Notes: a model not told the origin generated them from the letters alone. A stretch of 64,000 nucleotides of DNA from Leucothrix pacifica (GCF_003172875.1 NZ_QGKM01000052.1:43991-107990); one strand, 5' to 3'. Shown: positions 51,704 to 61,724, counted from the stretch's first letter. Program-made: numbers and translations.

Positions 51704-53233
51704 ATGAAACAGCTGATTTTAATTATCGCATTAATCGCAGGGTCTGTTGCGCTAGGCAGTTATCTGATCAAAACCAAACCTGAGCCCAGAAAACGCGTCC
51801 GTGCACCTTCGATTCCGGTGGTTGAAATCATGACGCCACAGCCGCAGTCATTCACACAAAAAATTGGCTCCTCAGGCTCCGTAGAGGCCAACCGCAGCAC
51901 CAATATCATCGCGGAAGTCTCCGGCAAAGTCACTCAGTTAACCAGTGCTTTTCAGGAAGGCAATTATTTTAAGAAAGGCCAACAGCTCCTTTCCATCGAT
52001 AATACGAACTACAAAAACGCGATCATTATCGCCAGCGCAGAGGTAAGCCAACGAACACTAGAGCTTAAGAATGAGCAAAACCTTGCCAATCTTGCCGTCA
52101 GAGATTTTCAGCTTTTAGGAAACAATCGCCGCCCTAATGAAATCGCTAGTCGTAAACCCCACATCGCATCCGCATTAGCAAATTTAGAAGCTGCGAAAGT
52201 TCGCTTACAACAAGCCCGCGACGATCTTAATAAAACACGTGTGATGGCACCCTATGATGGTCGCCTTCTGAGTAGAAATGTTGATATCGGCCAATATGTA
52301 ACACCCGGAACACAACTAGGTCAGGTTTATTCCACAGATTACGTAGAAGTTCGCCTACCCTTGTCACTGGCGGAATACGAGCAACTTAAGCTGCCTGAGA
52401 ATTTCCGTAACCAAGAGTCAGCTAAGCGCGAGAACATGCCGGAAGTTAGTTTTTCTGCTCGCTACGGTAACAAGAGCTATCAATGGACAGGCCGTGTTGT
52501 GAGAGCCAGTCCAGCCATGGACGCCCGAACCAGACAGATTTCTGTCATCGCCAGAATCGACGATCCCTTTACTAAAAAAACGGATAGTGACGCGCCACCC
52601 ATCAAGATTGGTCAATTTCTTCAAGCTGAGATAATCGGCACCACGCTTCGTGATGTTTATGTAATTCCAACCACGGCAACTCGCCAAAATCGAGAAGTCA
52701 TGCTTTATGACGAAGGTAAGTTACGCGTATTACCGATTGATGTACTGGCAACGGATAATGACCGTCTGGTGATTGCTGAAGACTCATTACCACCTTTGGC
52801 AAAACTTATCATCACGCCAATGCCTTCGGCTAAAGACGGCATGACAGTCAGATTGCCCGGTGAGCGAACTCAACGCCCGGGTGGTGGGCGACCTCGTGAA
52901 GGCGGAAGACCACCTGGAGCCGGAGAAGGTGGCAGGCCAGCAAGCGCAGGTGAAGGTACAAATAACCGACCGCCACGGACAACCGCTTCTAATGATGAGT
53001 CCCAAACTAAACCTGTCGGAAACAGGGGCTCAGGCGAACAAGCAAGACCTGCAAACGCCGAAAGCACTTCACGGCAAGCTCAAGGACAAGGACAAGGACA
53101 AAATACCGGTGAGAGACGACAGCGACCTGCTAACGGCGAAGGTGGTGGTGCTAACCTGACTCCTGAGCAAAGAGCTGCCCGTAGAGCTGAACGCAGAAAG
53201 CAAGCACAAGCAAATGCTGAGGGTGGTAACTAA
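51704..53233 (+). CDS. RND efflux periplasmic adaptor with long disordered tail
   Basis: A 509-residue membrane-fusion protein of the HlyD/AcrA class that would link an inner-membrane RND pump to an outer-membrane channel. An N-terminal membrane anchor (KQLILIIALIAGSVALGSYLI) is followed by lipoyl, helical hairpin and beta-barrel domains; MAPYDGRLLSRNVDIGQYV is the classic lipoyl half-motif. The final 120 or so residues are low complexity, rich in Gly, Arg, Pro, Gln and Asn (GERTQRPGGGRPREGG), unusual for this family. Its stop overlaps the pump gene start (TAATG). No outer-membrane channel gene is adjacent. Confidence 0.9.
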   Translation: MKQLILIIALIAGSVALGSYLIKTKPEPRKRVRAPSIPVVEIMTPQPQSFTQKIGSSGSVEANRSTNIIAEVSGKVTQLTSAFQEGNYFKKGQQLLSIDNTNYKNAIIIASAEVSQRTLELKNEQNLANLAVRDFQLLGNNRRPNEIASRKPHIASALANLEAAKVRLQQARDDLNKTRVMAPYDGRLLSRNVDIGQYVTPGTQLGQVYSTDYVEVRLPLSLAEYEQLKLPENFRNQESAKRENMPEVSFSARYGNKSYQWTGRVVRASPAMDARTRQISVIARIDDPFTKKTDSDAPPIKIGQFLQAEIIGTTLRDVYVIPTTATRQNREVMLYDEGKLRVLPIDVLATDNDRLVIAEDSLPPLAKLIITPMPSAKDGMTVRLPGERTQRPGGGRPREGGRPPGAGEGGRPASAGEGTNNRPPRTTASNDESQTKPVGNRGSGEQARPANAESTSRQAQGQGQGQNTGERRQRPANGEGGGANLTPEQRAARRAERRKQAQANAEGGN

Positions 53234-56200
53234 TGCACGGTGCAATAGCCTGGTTTGCCAGAAACCACGTCGCGGCTAATCTGTTAATGGTGGTAATCAT
53301 CTCGGCAGGTATAGTCTCCATGTTTAATCGTATCCCGCTTGAAGTCTTTCCGGCTTTTGAACGTGATGTGATCAATATCTCAGCCAGTTACTCGGGGGCA
53401 GCGCCCAATGAGGTTGAGTCTGCAGTCGTCCGCCGCATTGAAGAAGCTATCTCAGACATCCCTGAAATCGAACATATTATTAGTACCGCGAGAGAAGGCT
53501 CTGCCTCGGTCAACGTAGAGATCTTACCCGGTAGTGATAAAGACCAACTGTTAAATGAGATTAAAAGCCGGGTCGATGCGATTTCAGAATTTCCGGATGA
53601 TGTAAGCTCACCGGTTGCCAGTACCTCAGTGCGCATCCGTGAAAACATTAATGTGATTTTTTATGGTGATATCACAGAGATGGAACTCAATAAGGAAACG
53701 CTAAAAATTCGGGATGAGCTATTACAGTTACCCGGCATTACCCAAGTCGCGATAAGCGGTCTGCGTCCTTATGAAGTGGGCATTGAGATTCCTGAGATTA
53801 CCCTACAGCGTTACGGCCTGAGTCTGGCAGAAATCTCACGCGCCATTCAAACCGCCTCACAGGATATTCCGGCTGGCTCACTGAAAACTGATGCTGGTGA
53901 AATCCGTATCCGTACTCTGGGTAAAGCTACTGAAGCCAAAGATTTCTACAACGTCAATATTCGCAGTAATGAGGATGGCACGCAGATTCGTTTGGGAGAT
54001 ATTGCGACTATCGTCGATGGATTTGATGAAGGCCCTCAGTACACCACTTTCGATGGTAAGCGTGGTTCATCGCTGGAGGTTTATCGGGTTGGCGATCAAA
54101 GCGCAATCGCACTTTCGAAAACGGTAATTGATTATATTGCCGAAAAGAATGATCGCTTACCTTCATACATGGGAGTGACCTACTGGCGTGATAATTCGAA
54201 AGTATTAAAAGCACGCTTAACTACCCTGGTGAATAGCGCTGTACAGGGTTGCTTACTGATCTTCTTACTATTGGCACTGTTCTTGCGCCCTCAGGTTGCG
54301 CTATGGGTAAGTGTGGGTATCCCAATCAGCTTCATGGGCGCGATGTCACTGCTGCCGGAACTGGGGGTAACGCTTAATCTGATTAGTCTGTTCGCCTTTA
54401 TCGTAGTACTTGGGATCGTGGTCGATGATGCCATCGTGACCGGTGAGAATATCTACACTCACCTGCAACGCGGTAAAGACCCCACGACCGCAGCCATTGA
54501 AGGCACACAGGAAGTCTCCGTTCCGGTGACATTTGGTGTTCTGACAACCATGACCGCCTTTGTTCCACTGATGATGATTGGGGGCACGCGAGGTCAGATT
54601 TTTGCAGTGATACCAGCGGTTATTTTGCCCGTTCTGCTCTTCTCACTGATTGAGTCAAAGTTAATCCTGCCGGCGCATATGAGCTCGGTTAAGTCGCCAG
54701 ACCCTGATGAAAAACCGAATATTCTGTCACGTATTCAGCAGGGTATTGCACGGAGTCTGGAATGGTTTATTGCGAAGATATTCTCACCTTTCCTAAACTT
54801 TTCGCTCAAGCTTCGTTACTTCATGCTGACGTTCTTTGTTGCTTTGTTGGTGCTGTCAATTCTCAGTATTACGACAGGTCGCTTTGCATTCACTTTCTTT
54901 CCGCGAATTCAAAGTGAGTACGTTCGTGCGGATCTTACGATGCCTGAAGGGACCCCTATTGAGGTCACCGGCCGGCATGTTGACAACATGCTAAAACAAT
55001 TACTGATTCTGCAGGAGAAGTATGTTGAAGAAGAAACGAATGAGAGCGTCATTCAGCATATTCTGACGACTGTTGGTACGCTTGGCGGAAGTAGGCGTCA
55101 ACTCACCAGTGGTCAATCAAACATCGCGCGTATCCAGTTTGAAACCACGCCTCCAGAGTCACGTAAAATCGATATCACGAGTGTACAACTGATTCGAGAA
55201 TGGCAGCGGATGATCGGCGATATTCCGGGCGCAGAGAGTCTATCATTCCGTGCTGAAATAGGCCGTGGCGGACAGCCGCTGGACATTCAAATTAAGGGCG
55301 ATGATTTTGCACTATTGTCTGCTGCCTCTCAGGAAATCAAGCAACGCCTTGGTGACTATGAAGGATTGTTTGATATTGCCGATAGCTTCGAGGGGGGTAA
55401 AGATGAAATCCGTATGCAAATTAAACCAGAGGCAGAACTACTCGGTCTCACTCTGGCGGATTTAGGACAGCAAATCCGTAACAGTATTTTCGGCTCAGAA
55501 GCTGAATCATTACAACGAGGTACAGAAGATGCCAAGGTCGTTGTGCGATTGCCTAAGGAAGAACGTTATTCCGTCACGGCGCTTGAGAAAATCCGCATAC
55601 GTACCAGTAATGGTGACTTAGTGCCATTGCTTGAAGTGGCGGATGTGGCGATTGAACAAGGCTTTTCAAGCATCAGACGCTATGACAGCACCCGTGTGTT
55701 GAATATTACTGCTGACGCTGACAAAGAAGCCGTGGATATGCCGCGCATCCAAGAAGAAATGAGCATATGGCTACCGCAGATATTGGAAAAATATCCGGAT
55801 GTGTCATACACGCTGGAAGGTGAGCTGAAAGAACAGTCAGATGCCTTTAACAGTATGTATTATGGTCTTGGCTTTGCCTTACTGGGGATTTATGCCCTGT
55901 TAGCCATCCCATTTCGCTCATATGTGCAACCATTTATCGTGATGGGGGTCATTCCATTTAGTATAATCGGTGCACTAATCGGACATGCCATTATGGGCAT
56001 GACCTTGAGTATCAGTAGTATTTTAGGGATGTTGGCACTGACCGGTGTGGTAGTGAACGATTCCTTAGTATTGGTCGACTATATCAACCGTCGACGCCGT
56101 GAAGGCATTGATTTACACGAGGCTGTTCGCAAGGCAGGTGGTGCTCGTTTCCGCCCTATTTTGCTGACTTCTCTGACGACATTCGCCGGTTTATTACCGT

Positions 56201-56403
56201 TGATGTTTGAAAAGAGTACGCAGGCGCAATTCCTGATTCCTATGGCGGTTAGTCTGGGATACGGTATTTTATTCGCCACCCTGCTGTCCTTGGTATTAGT
56301 GCCGGTCAGTTATCTGATCCTTGAGGATATAAAGCGGATATTAGGAACCATTACAAGGTGGCTTTTCAACCTTGAAAAACCACAAAAACAAGAAACAGCA
56401 TAA
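53233..56403 (+). CDS. RND family efflux pump permease
   Basis: A 1056-residue inner-membrane transporter of the AcrB/MexB superfamily, HAE or related class, with twelve membrane segments and two large periplasmic loops. The proton-relay acidic pair lies at Asp398-Asp399 in VVDDAIVTGEN, and the second half carries the GVVVNDSLVLVDYINRRR motif. Substrate is unknown. It is coupled to the adaptor gene before it and, through a second TAATG overlap, to the esterase gene after it. Confidence 0.95.
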   Translation: MHGAIAWFARNHVAANLLMVVIISAGIVSMFNRIPLEVFPAFERDVINISASYSGAAPNEVESAVVRRIEEAISDIPEIEHIISTAREGSASVNVEILPGSDKDQLLNEIKSRVDAISEFPDDVSSPVASTSVRIRENINVIFYGDITEMELNKETLKIRDELLQLPGITQVAISGLRPYEVGIEIPEITLQRYGLSLAEISRAIQTASQDIPAGSLKTDAGEIRIRTLGKATEAKDFYNVNIRSNEDGTQIRLGDIATIVDGFDEGPQYTTFDGKRGSSLEVYRVGDQSAIALSKTVIDYIAEKNDRLPSYMGVTYWRDNSKVLKARLTTLVNSAVQGCLLIFLLLALFLRPQVALWVSVGIPISFMGAMSLLPELGVTLNLISLFAFIVVLGIVVDDAIVTGENIYTHLQRGKDPTTAAIEGTQEVSVPVTFGVLTTMTAFVPLMMIGGTRGQIFAVIPAVILPVLLFSLIESKLILPAHMSSVKSPDPDEKPNILSRIQQGIARSLEWFIAKIFSPFLNFSLKLRYFMLTFFVALLVLSILSITTGRFAFTFFPRIQSEYVRADLTMPEGTPIEVTGRHVDNMLKQLLILQEKYVEEETNESVIQHILTTVGTLGGSRRQLTSGQSNIARIQFETTPPESRKIDITSVQLIREWQRMIGDIPGAESLSFRAEIGRGGQPLDIQIKGDDFALLSAASQEIKQRLGDYEGLFDIADSFEGGKDEIRMQIKPEAELLGLTLADLGQQIRNSIFGSEAESLQRGTEDAKVVVRLPKEERYSVTALEKIRIRTSNGDLVPLLEVADVAIEQGFSSIRRYDSTRVLNITADADKEAVDMPRIQEEMSIWLPQILEKYPDVSYTLEGELKEQSDAFNSMYYGLGFALLGIYALLAIPFRSYVQPFIVMGVIPFSIIGALIGHAIMGMTLSISSILGMLALTGVVVNDSLVLVDYINRRRREGIDLHEAVRKAGGARFRPILLTSLTTFAGLLPLMFEKSTQAQFLIPMAVSLGYGILFATLLSLVLVPVSYLILEDIKRILGTITRWLFNLEKPQKQETA

Positions 56404-57212
56404 TGACTAAAATGATAAAGCTTTACCTGAGCGGCCTGTTACTGGTCGTCACTACGGTTGCTCAGGCGGACACCATTGACTTACATGTCATGGGTGGTCA
56501 ATCAAATATGCAAGGATGGCGCAGCGATGCTCAATTCTACCCACACGATCACGGCAGAGTGGATTCGCGTATCCCGTTCTATTTCGAAGCGGTTGATTAT
56601 GCATCAACTCACCGACAATGGGATGTACTTCGCCCACAAGCAGGACATTTTGTAAAAGGCCATTTTGGTCCGGAAGTGACCTTTGCACGTGCGGTCAAAA
56701 ACTCCGGATTTAATCCTGCAATTTTCAAATTTAGTTTTGGTAGTAGCAGTCTTGAAACCGTCTGGAAGGCTCCCGGACATGGTGGCTTGTATGACCGCAT
56801 GATTCGTGAATTGCAGCACTCGATCAATCTGCTGAAACAGCAAGGACATCAGGTTAATATCCGGTCTTTTACCTGGATTCAGGGTGAAACAGATGCCAAG
56901 AATGATCAACTGGCCAATCGCTACTATGGCAATCTCAAACGACTCATTCACCATTTTCGTCGTAATGTCGCCAGAAATAACAGTCTGCCTGTAATCTTAG
57001 GTGTTGACGAACAACATCCTCTGGTAAAACAAAGACCTCAGGTGGTCGCTGCCCAGCAGCGCCTCGCCAACGAGGACCAAAATACCGCAGCTACTTCCAT
57101 GTATGGTCTGGAAAAATCAGATGTCACCCATTTAACCGCTAAAGGGGTGATTCAGCATGGTAATCGCCTTTATCAGGCTTACGTTGGCTTGGCTTATCAG
57201 ATGCGTTTTTAA
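56403..57212 (+). CDS. Exported SGNH esterase of the sialate O-acetylesterase (DUF303) family
   Basis: A 269-residue SGNH hydrolase. A signal peptide ends at about AQA-D (residues 20-23), so the enzyme is probably periplasmic. Catalytic features are GGQSNMQG with Ser34, the QGETDA oxyanion block and DVTHL with Asp240 and His243. This is the SASA/CE6 carbohydrate-esterase fold, usually removing acetyl groups from sugars. The start codon overlaps the RND permease stop, so it is translated as part of the efflux operon. Its substrate is unknown; an acetylated glycan or an exported compound are both possible. Confidence 0.85.
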   Translation: MTKMIKLYLSGLLLVVTTVAQADTIDLHVMGGQSNMQGWRSDAQFYPHDHGRVDSRIPFYFEAVDYASTHRQWDVLRPQAGHFVKGHFGPEVTFARAVKNSGFNPAIFKFSFGSSSLETVWKAPGHGGLYDRMIRELQHSINLLKQQGHQVNIRSFTWIQGETDAKNDQLANRYYGNLKRLIHHFRRNVARNNSLPVILGVDEQHPLVKQRPQVVAAQQRLANEDQNTAATSMYGLEKSDVTHLTAKGVIQHGNRLYQAYVGLAYQMRF

Positions 57213-57217
57213 AACGA

Positions 57218-58783
57218 TTATTTAGCCCACACAATTAGATTAAGGCTCCGCTCAACAAGTCGCTCTTCGGCATCACAAAAGGCGGTTTCTTTGATCTCAG
57301 GGTTGAGAAATACCTGCACTTCATCATTTGAACAGATCGATGAACTCAAGACGGAATGCGCTGATTCCGGATACTCAAGGTAGCGACTGTTACTCAACGT
57401 TTTAGCCAGACTCCTTCCCCATTCCGGTGGCGTGATGGAGTCTAATGCTCCAGCTAATATAAGCGTTGGGATGTCGCTCACTACGGGTTTACGATAATCA
57501 CGCTCAGCAGATATGGACACATCTTTCCACTGCTCACACATTTTAGGGCTATAAATAGCCTGCTCGGACCAATCTAACATCGGATATCTGTCAAGATACG
57601 GGCCGAGTCTTTCCATTAATTCATCGATCGAAAACTGCCCATTCTCTTTGCACTCCGTGATCATATACACAGGCTCACTGAACTCTTCGAACAACTCTAT
57701 TTCCAGATAGTTTGTGGCAAGCTCAAGTAACGGCTTATTCTGTAAATCGCCCTCAACCACAGCCGAGATCGCTGCCGGAACATTGGCAAGCAGACTGGAG
57801 TCGTAACTGGCATAGTCTAGCAACAGGATCAAACGATGCGGGGTTAGTGACAGTCCCCGAGCAGGCTTACCAACTTCCGTTTGTGGAACTGATAAATCCA
57901 GCGGCTCTGCTTTGAGCGCAAGCAATGCATCATTGAGTCGCTTGCTTAGCATCGGATGTTCTTCATCGCACATAACATCGGAGCGGCAACTCTCCAACAA
58001 TCGCTCAATCGCCCGCAAACCATTTTCAGTTAATGTTTCAAAGCCATCGTAACGGGGCGGATACACTGAATCGAGCACCATGGATTTTACTAATGCCGGA
58101 TAACGACGAACAAACTCCAAAGACAACCGGGTGCCATATGAAACACCCATCAATACCCATTGCTCAATGCCTAACAGGGAGTGCAGATCAGCAATATCAT
58201 TCACGCTATCATCAGTGCTGATATATTGCATATGTTGACTAAGCGATGTTTTTTGCGTCAACGCCTCGTAGCATTCCTGCATTTGCCTTATAAACTGTAG
58301 TGAGTCCTCACGGGCGGTTAGCGATGTTTTTAAACTATCCAGTCGCTGTGAATGGCTATCGGGACAAGTCAGTCGTGGTTTACTGAGCCCGGTTCCACGC
58401 TGATCATAAATAACGAAATCAATACCCCAATCCTGATGGATAAAGTTCTGTATCCAGAACGGCATTATCTTGGCATCAATATAGGCCGCTCCACCCGGCC
58501 CACCGGCAATGTGTAGCATGGGTGATTCAGAGTTACGCCACAGAGAGTGCCGTAATACCACGATAGGTAACTCAAACGTTGCATCTGAGTGTGTTTCAGT
58601 ACGTGTCGTCATATAACCACACTCGACACGCATGAATTTATTGCTCTCAAACCAGCAGTCGACTGGCCTATAGTTTGCACCGTTGGGTAATTCAGAAGCA
58701 CGGAACTGCAGCGATTGAAAATAAACAATCGCTGCAGTAATGACTAATAAACTAAAGACTAAAAGCTGAGTACGTCGACTCAA
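57218..58783 (-). CDS. Alpha/beta hydrolase, S33 peptidase (tripeptidyl aminopeptidase-like)
   Basis: A 521-residue alpha/beta hydrolase. An N-terminal hydrophobic segment (about residues 7-23) anchors it to or exports it across the inner membrane. The S33 features are the oxyanion loop HIAGGPGGAAY, the nucleophile in GVSYGTRLS, an Asp in LAGALDSITPP and a His in YPESAHSVLS; the C-terminal part resembles TAP-like domains. It lies 9 bp after thrC on the same strand, so it is likely expressed with threonine genes. It ends 5 bp from the convergent esterase gene. Confidence 0.85.
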   Translation of the reverse strand: MSRRTQLLVFSLLVITAAIVYFQSLQFRASELPNGANYRPVDCWFESNKFMRVECGYMTTRTETHSDATFELPIVVLRHSLWRNSESPMLHIAGGPGGAAYIDAKIMPFWIQNFIHQDWGIDFVIYDQRGTGLSKPRLTCPDSHSQRLDSLKTSLTAREDSLQFIRQMQECYEALTQKTSLSQHMQYISTDDSVNDIADLHSLLGIEQWVLMGVSYGTRLSLEFVRRYPALVKSMVLDSVYPPRYDGFETLTENGLRAIERLLESCRSDVMCDEEHPMLSKRLNDALLALKAEPLDLSVPQTEVGKPARGLSLTPHRLILLLDYASYDSSLLANVPAAISAVVEGDLQNKPLLELATNYLEIELFEEFSEPVYMITECKENGQFSIDELMERLGPYLDRYPMLDWSEQAIYSPKMCEQWKDVSISAERDYRKPVVSDIPTLILAGALDSITPPEWGRSLAKTLSNSRYLEYPESAHSVLSSSICSNDEVQVFLNPEIKETAFCDAEERLVERSLNLIVWAK

Positions 58784-58792
58784 AAGGTCACC

Positions 58793-60268
58793 TTACAAAA
58801 AGGATAAAATCGTCTTCTCAATATCCGCCTTATCGATTAACGTTTTTTGTGCAACTGGCTTATCGAATAAGGCTTCAATTTGCTCAGGGATTTTGATATC
58901 AGCTTTTGCAGAGATGTTATTCAAGGCTTCTAAATCACCAGAACCTGACTCTACCCCAATAGCATCCGCAATGGTCATTGAGAATTTAGTCCACTCAGCG
59001 GTCGACGTCACCACTGTCTTCAGGTTCTTCTCACGGCAGGTATCAAACGTTTTGATGCATGTCGCGGTATGAGGATCCATGACGTAGCCTTCTTCAAAGA
59101 AATCTTTGATATACGCGATCGTTTCAACATCATCACAATCATCGGCAATGAAATACTGCTTCAATTGATTGTGCTCCGCTTCGCTTAGTTCATAGAACTT
59201 TTCATCATCTAACTGCTTCATCAGCTCGCGCGTGCGCTCAGCACCAAACAGATCGAACAGAACACGCTCAACATTAGATGCCTTAAGAATATCCATCGCA
59301 GGAGACAAGGTAGAAATCACAGATGAATCACGGAAATCATATCGTCCATGATTAATCAATTGCTTTAATACATTATTATTGTTGGTTGAGATCAGTAACT
59401 TCTCGATGGGTAAGCCCATGCGGATCGCATAATAACCACCTAATGCATTTCCAAAATTACCACTCGGCACCGCTAAATAAATGCTATCACCCATCGTAAT
59501 TTCATCATTACGGACCAGTTCTAAGTACGCATGAATATGGTAAATAATCTGAAAAATAATACGCCCAAAATTCACCGAGTTAGCGGCAGACAAGTGAATT
59601 TTCTTTTCTTGCAGTGTCGCTTTAAATTGCGCCGAACCCAGTAACGATTTCAGTGCAGCCTGTGCATCATCAAAATGACCATGAATACCAATTACTTTAA
59701 GATTATCAGCATCTTCAGTAATCATTTGCAAACGCTGTACATCTGATGTACCGCCCTCAGGATACATACAAGCCACACGTACCCGGTCACGATTTTTGAA
59801 CGTCTCTAATGCTGCAGGCCCGGTATCACCACTGGTCGCTGCCAGAATCAAATATTCTTCATCGCGCTTCCTGGCTAATGCCGACAACAACACACCAAAT
59901 GGCTGCAACGCCATGTCTTTAAAGGCACGTGTCGGGCCATGGTATAACTCACTAACAAACAAATCTTCACGCAGCTTAGCGAGTGGTGTCGGATCTTCCG
60001 CATCATCAAAGTGATCATAGAGACTTAACGCCTCATCAATCACTGATTCCTCAATATCAATCTCGAATGCCAGCAAAATGGCTTTTGCTAGCTGCTTATA
60101 GTCTGACTGCAAATGAGCCTCTAAAAAGCTCAACCCCAAATCCGGCAAACTCTCAGGTGCATAAATACCACCATAAGAAGCGATAGGACCTAGTATAGCT
60201 TGTGAAAATTCAACGGATACTGGATGGCGTGGCTGTCCGTCATTACCACGAGTTTCTATAAATTTCAT
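58793..60268 (-). CDS. thrC: Threonine synthase
   Basis: A 491-residue PLP enzyme converting O-phosphohomoserine to threonine. The N-terminal region and insertion length match the longer gammaproteobacterial type. The PLP lysine lies in GPTRAFKDMALQP, and AVPSGNFGNALGGYYA is the phosphate-binding loop. It is 27 bp downstream of hom. thrB (homoserine kinase) is not adjacent. Confidence 0.95.
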   Translation of the reverse strand: MKFIETRGNDGQPRHPVSVEFSQAILGPIASYGGIYAPESLPDLGLSFLEAHLQSDYKQLAKAILLAFEIDIEESVIDEALSLYDHFDDAEDPTPLAKLREDLFVSELYHGPTRAFKDMALQPFGVLLSALARKRDEEYLILAATSGDTGPAALETFKNRDRVRVACMYPEGGTSDVQRLQMITEDADNLKVIGIHGHFDDAQAALKSLLGSAQFKATLQEKKIHLSAANSVNFGRIIFQIIYHIHAYLELVRNDEITMGDSIYLAVPSGNFGNALGGYYAIRMGLPIEKLLISTNNNNVLKQLINHGRYDFRDSSVISTLSPAMDILKASNVERVLFDLFGAERTRELMKQLDDEKFYELSEAEHNQLKQYFIADDCDDVETIAYIKDFFEEGYVMDPHTATCIKTFDTCREKNLKTVVTSTAEWTKFSMTIADAIGVESGSGDLEALNNISAKADIKIPEQIEALFDKPVAQKTLIDKADIEKTILSFL

Positions 60269-60295
60269 AATGAATTCCCGATAATCATCGATGAC

Positions 60296-61606
60296 TTAGC
60301 TAAGGTTCTCAACACGTATGCGTGTGACAGCACCACTCACCACATCCAGTGCTTCAATTTTGCTAATCGCCTGATTCATATCACCCTCGTTCACTAACTT
60401 AGTTAACAAAATGATATCTGCCTTACCGTCGCTGATTTTCGTTTCTTTTTGAATGAATGCTTCGATACTGATGCTGCTATCACCTAGAATCTGAGTGATA
60501 TTAGCTAATACTCCAGCCTCATCTAGTGCACTCAGGCGCAAGTAGAAGGCGCTCTCGACGTCATCCATTGACAGAATTGGCGTATCGGACAAAGCATCAG
60601 CCTGAAAGGCAAGATGTGGTACACGATTTTCAGGATCAGAGGTTAAAGCCCGCGTGATATCGATAATATCTGCAACAACCGCCGACGCAGTAGGCTCGCC
60701 ACCGGCACCCGCTCCATAGTGCAAGGTCGGACCAACGGCATCGCCTTGAACCAGCACAGCATTCATGACACCATCAACATTGGCAATCAACTGACGCTTT
60801 GGAATGAGTGTCGGATGTACTCGCTGCTCAATGCCTTTCTCAGTACGACGTGCAATACCTAAATGCTTGATGTTATAGCCCAACTCGGCAGCATAATTTA
60901 CATCATCACGGGAAATCATCGAGATACCTTCCATATAGGTCTTCTCAAATTGTAGCGGGATACCAAACGCGATGGATGACAGGATTGATAATTTATGCCC
61001 GGCATCAACACCCTCAACATCAAAGGTTGGGTCTGCTTCGGCATAACCCAGCGCCTGAGCTTCTTTAAGTACATCTTCAAAATCACGGCCTTTGTCACGC
61101 ATTTCAGTCAGAATGAAATTGCCGGTACCGTTGATGATACCTGCCAGCCAGTTAATTTTGTTGGCAGACAATCCCTCTCTTAGGGATTTGATGATAGGAA
61201 TACCACCCGCAACCGCTGCTTCAAACGCGACGATGACCCCTTTTTCCTGAGCTTTGGCGAAAATCTCATTCCCGTATTTCGCAATCAGAGCCTTGTTTGC
61301 TGTGACGACGTGCTTACCGTTATCAATCGCTTGTAACACCAAGCTCTTAGCCGGTTCATCACCACCATAAAGCTCAACAACAATAGAGATTTCCGGATCA
61401 TTGACAATGTCAAAAGGATCAGCACTAATTCGGCTGTTAGCTAAACCTAGTCCACTCGGTAACTCTGACTTTGAGGTAGACACAAAATCAATTTCAATAC
61501 CTCGCCCTGCTCTGCGCGCAATTTCTTCAGCGTTACGTTTTAATACCGTCGCGGTTCCACTTCCAACCGTTCCTAAACCTAGCAGACCAACCTTTACCGG
61601 AGTCAT
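60296..61606 (-). CDS. hom: Homoserine dehydrogenase
   Basis: A 436-residue monofunctional enzyme reducing aspartate semialdehyde to homoserine. The NAD(P)-binding GLGTVGSGT motif is at about residues 9-17, the catalytic block is GIINGTGNFILTEM, and a C-terminal ACT domain (about 355-436) suggests threonine feedback. It is not fused to aspartokinase. It heads the hom-thrC-S33 unit, and a perfect 10-bp hairpin lies about 38 bp upstream. Confidence 0.96.
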   Translation of the reverse strand: MTPVKVGLLGLGTVGSGTATVLKRNAEEIARRAGRGIEIDFVSTSKSELPSGLGLANSRISADPFDIVNDPEISIVVELYGGDEPAKSLVLQAIDNGKHVVTANKALIAKYGNEIFAKAQEKGVIVAFEAAVAGGIPIIKSLREGLSANKINWLAGIINGTGNFILTEMRDKGRDFEDVLKEAQALGYAEADPTFDVEGVDAGHKLSILSSIAFGIPLQFEKTYMEGISMISRDDVNYAAELGYNIKHLGIARRTEKGIEQRVHPTLIPKRQLIANVDGVMNAVLVQGDAVGPTLHYGAGAGGEPTASAVVADIIDITRALTSDPENRVPHLAFQADALSDTPILSMDDVESAFYLRLSALDEAGVLANITQILGDSSISIEAFIQKETKISDGKADIILLTKLVNEGDMNQAISKIEALDVVSGAVTRIRVENLS

Positions 61607-61643
61607 TTACTCTACCTATCGTAAAATTTCGAGACATAATTAA

Positions 61644-61673
61644 GCAGCGATTCCTTCGAAAAAGAATCGCTGC
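61644..61673 (-). other. Perfect 10-bp hairpin upstream of hom
   Basis: GCAGCGATTC (61644-61653) and GAATCGCTGC (61664-61673) close a 10-nt loop with no strong T-tract on the minus strand. It lies between rpoS and hom. It may be a terminator of rpoS readthrough or a leader structure of hom; no threonine/isoleucine-rich leader peptide was found. Confidence 0.5.
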
Positions 61674-61707
61674 GAAACGTAAAAAAAGTTGCGGCAAGTA
61701 TAAAGTA

Positions 61708-61724
61708 AGCCTAAGCAATAGGCT
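61708..61724 (-). terminator. Possible rpoS terminator
   Basis: AGCCTA and TAGGCT form a 6-bp stem with a 5-nt loop, 18 bp after the rpoS stop, followed on the minus strand by the modestly T-rich TACTTTATACTT. Confidence 0.4.

Noticed and set aside
53080..53102. Short GGACAA tandem repeat in the adaptor gene
   Set aside because: Only three units and in frame with a Gln/Gly-rich tail; too short to call a repeat feature.
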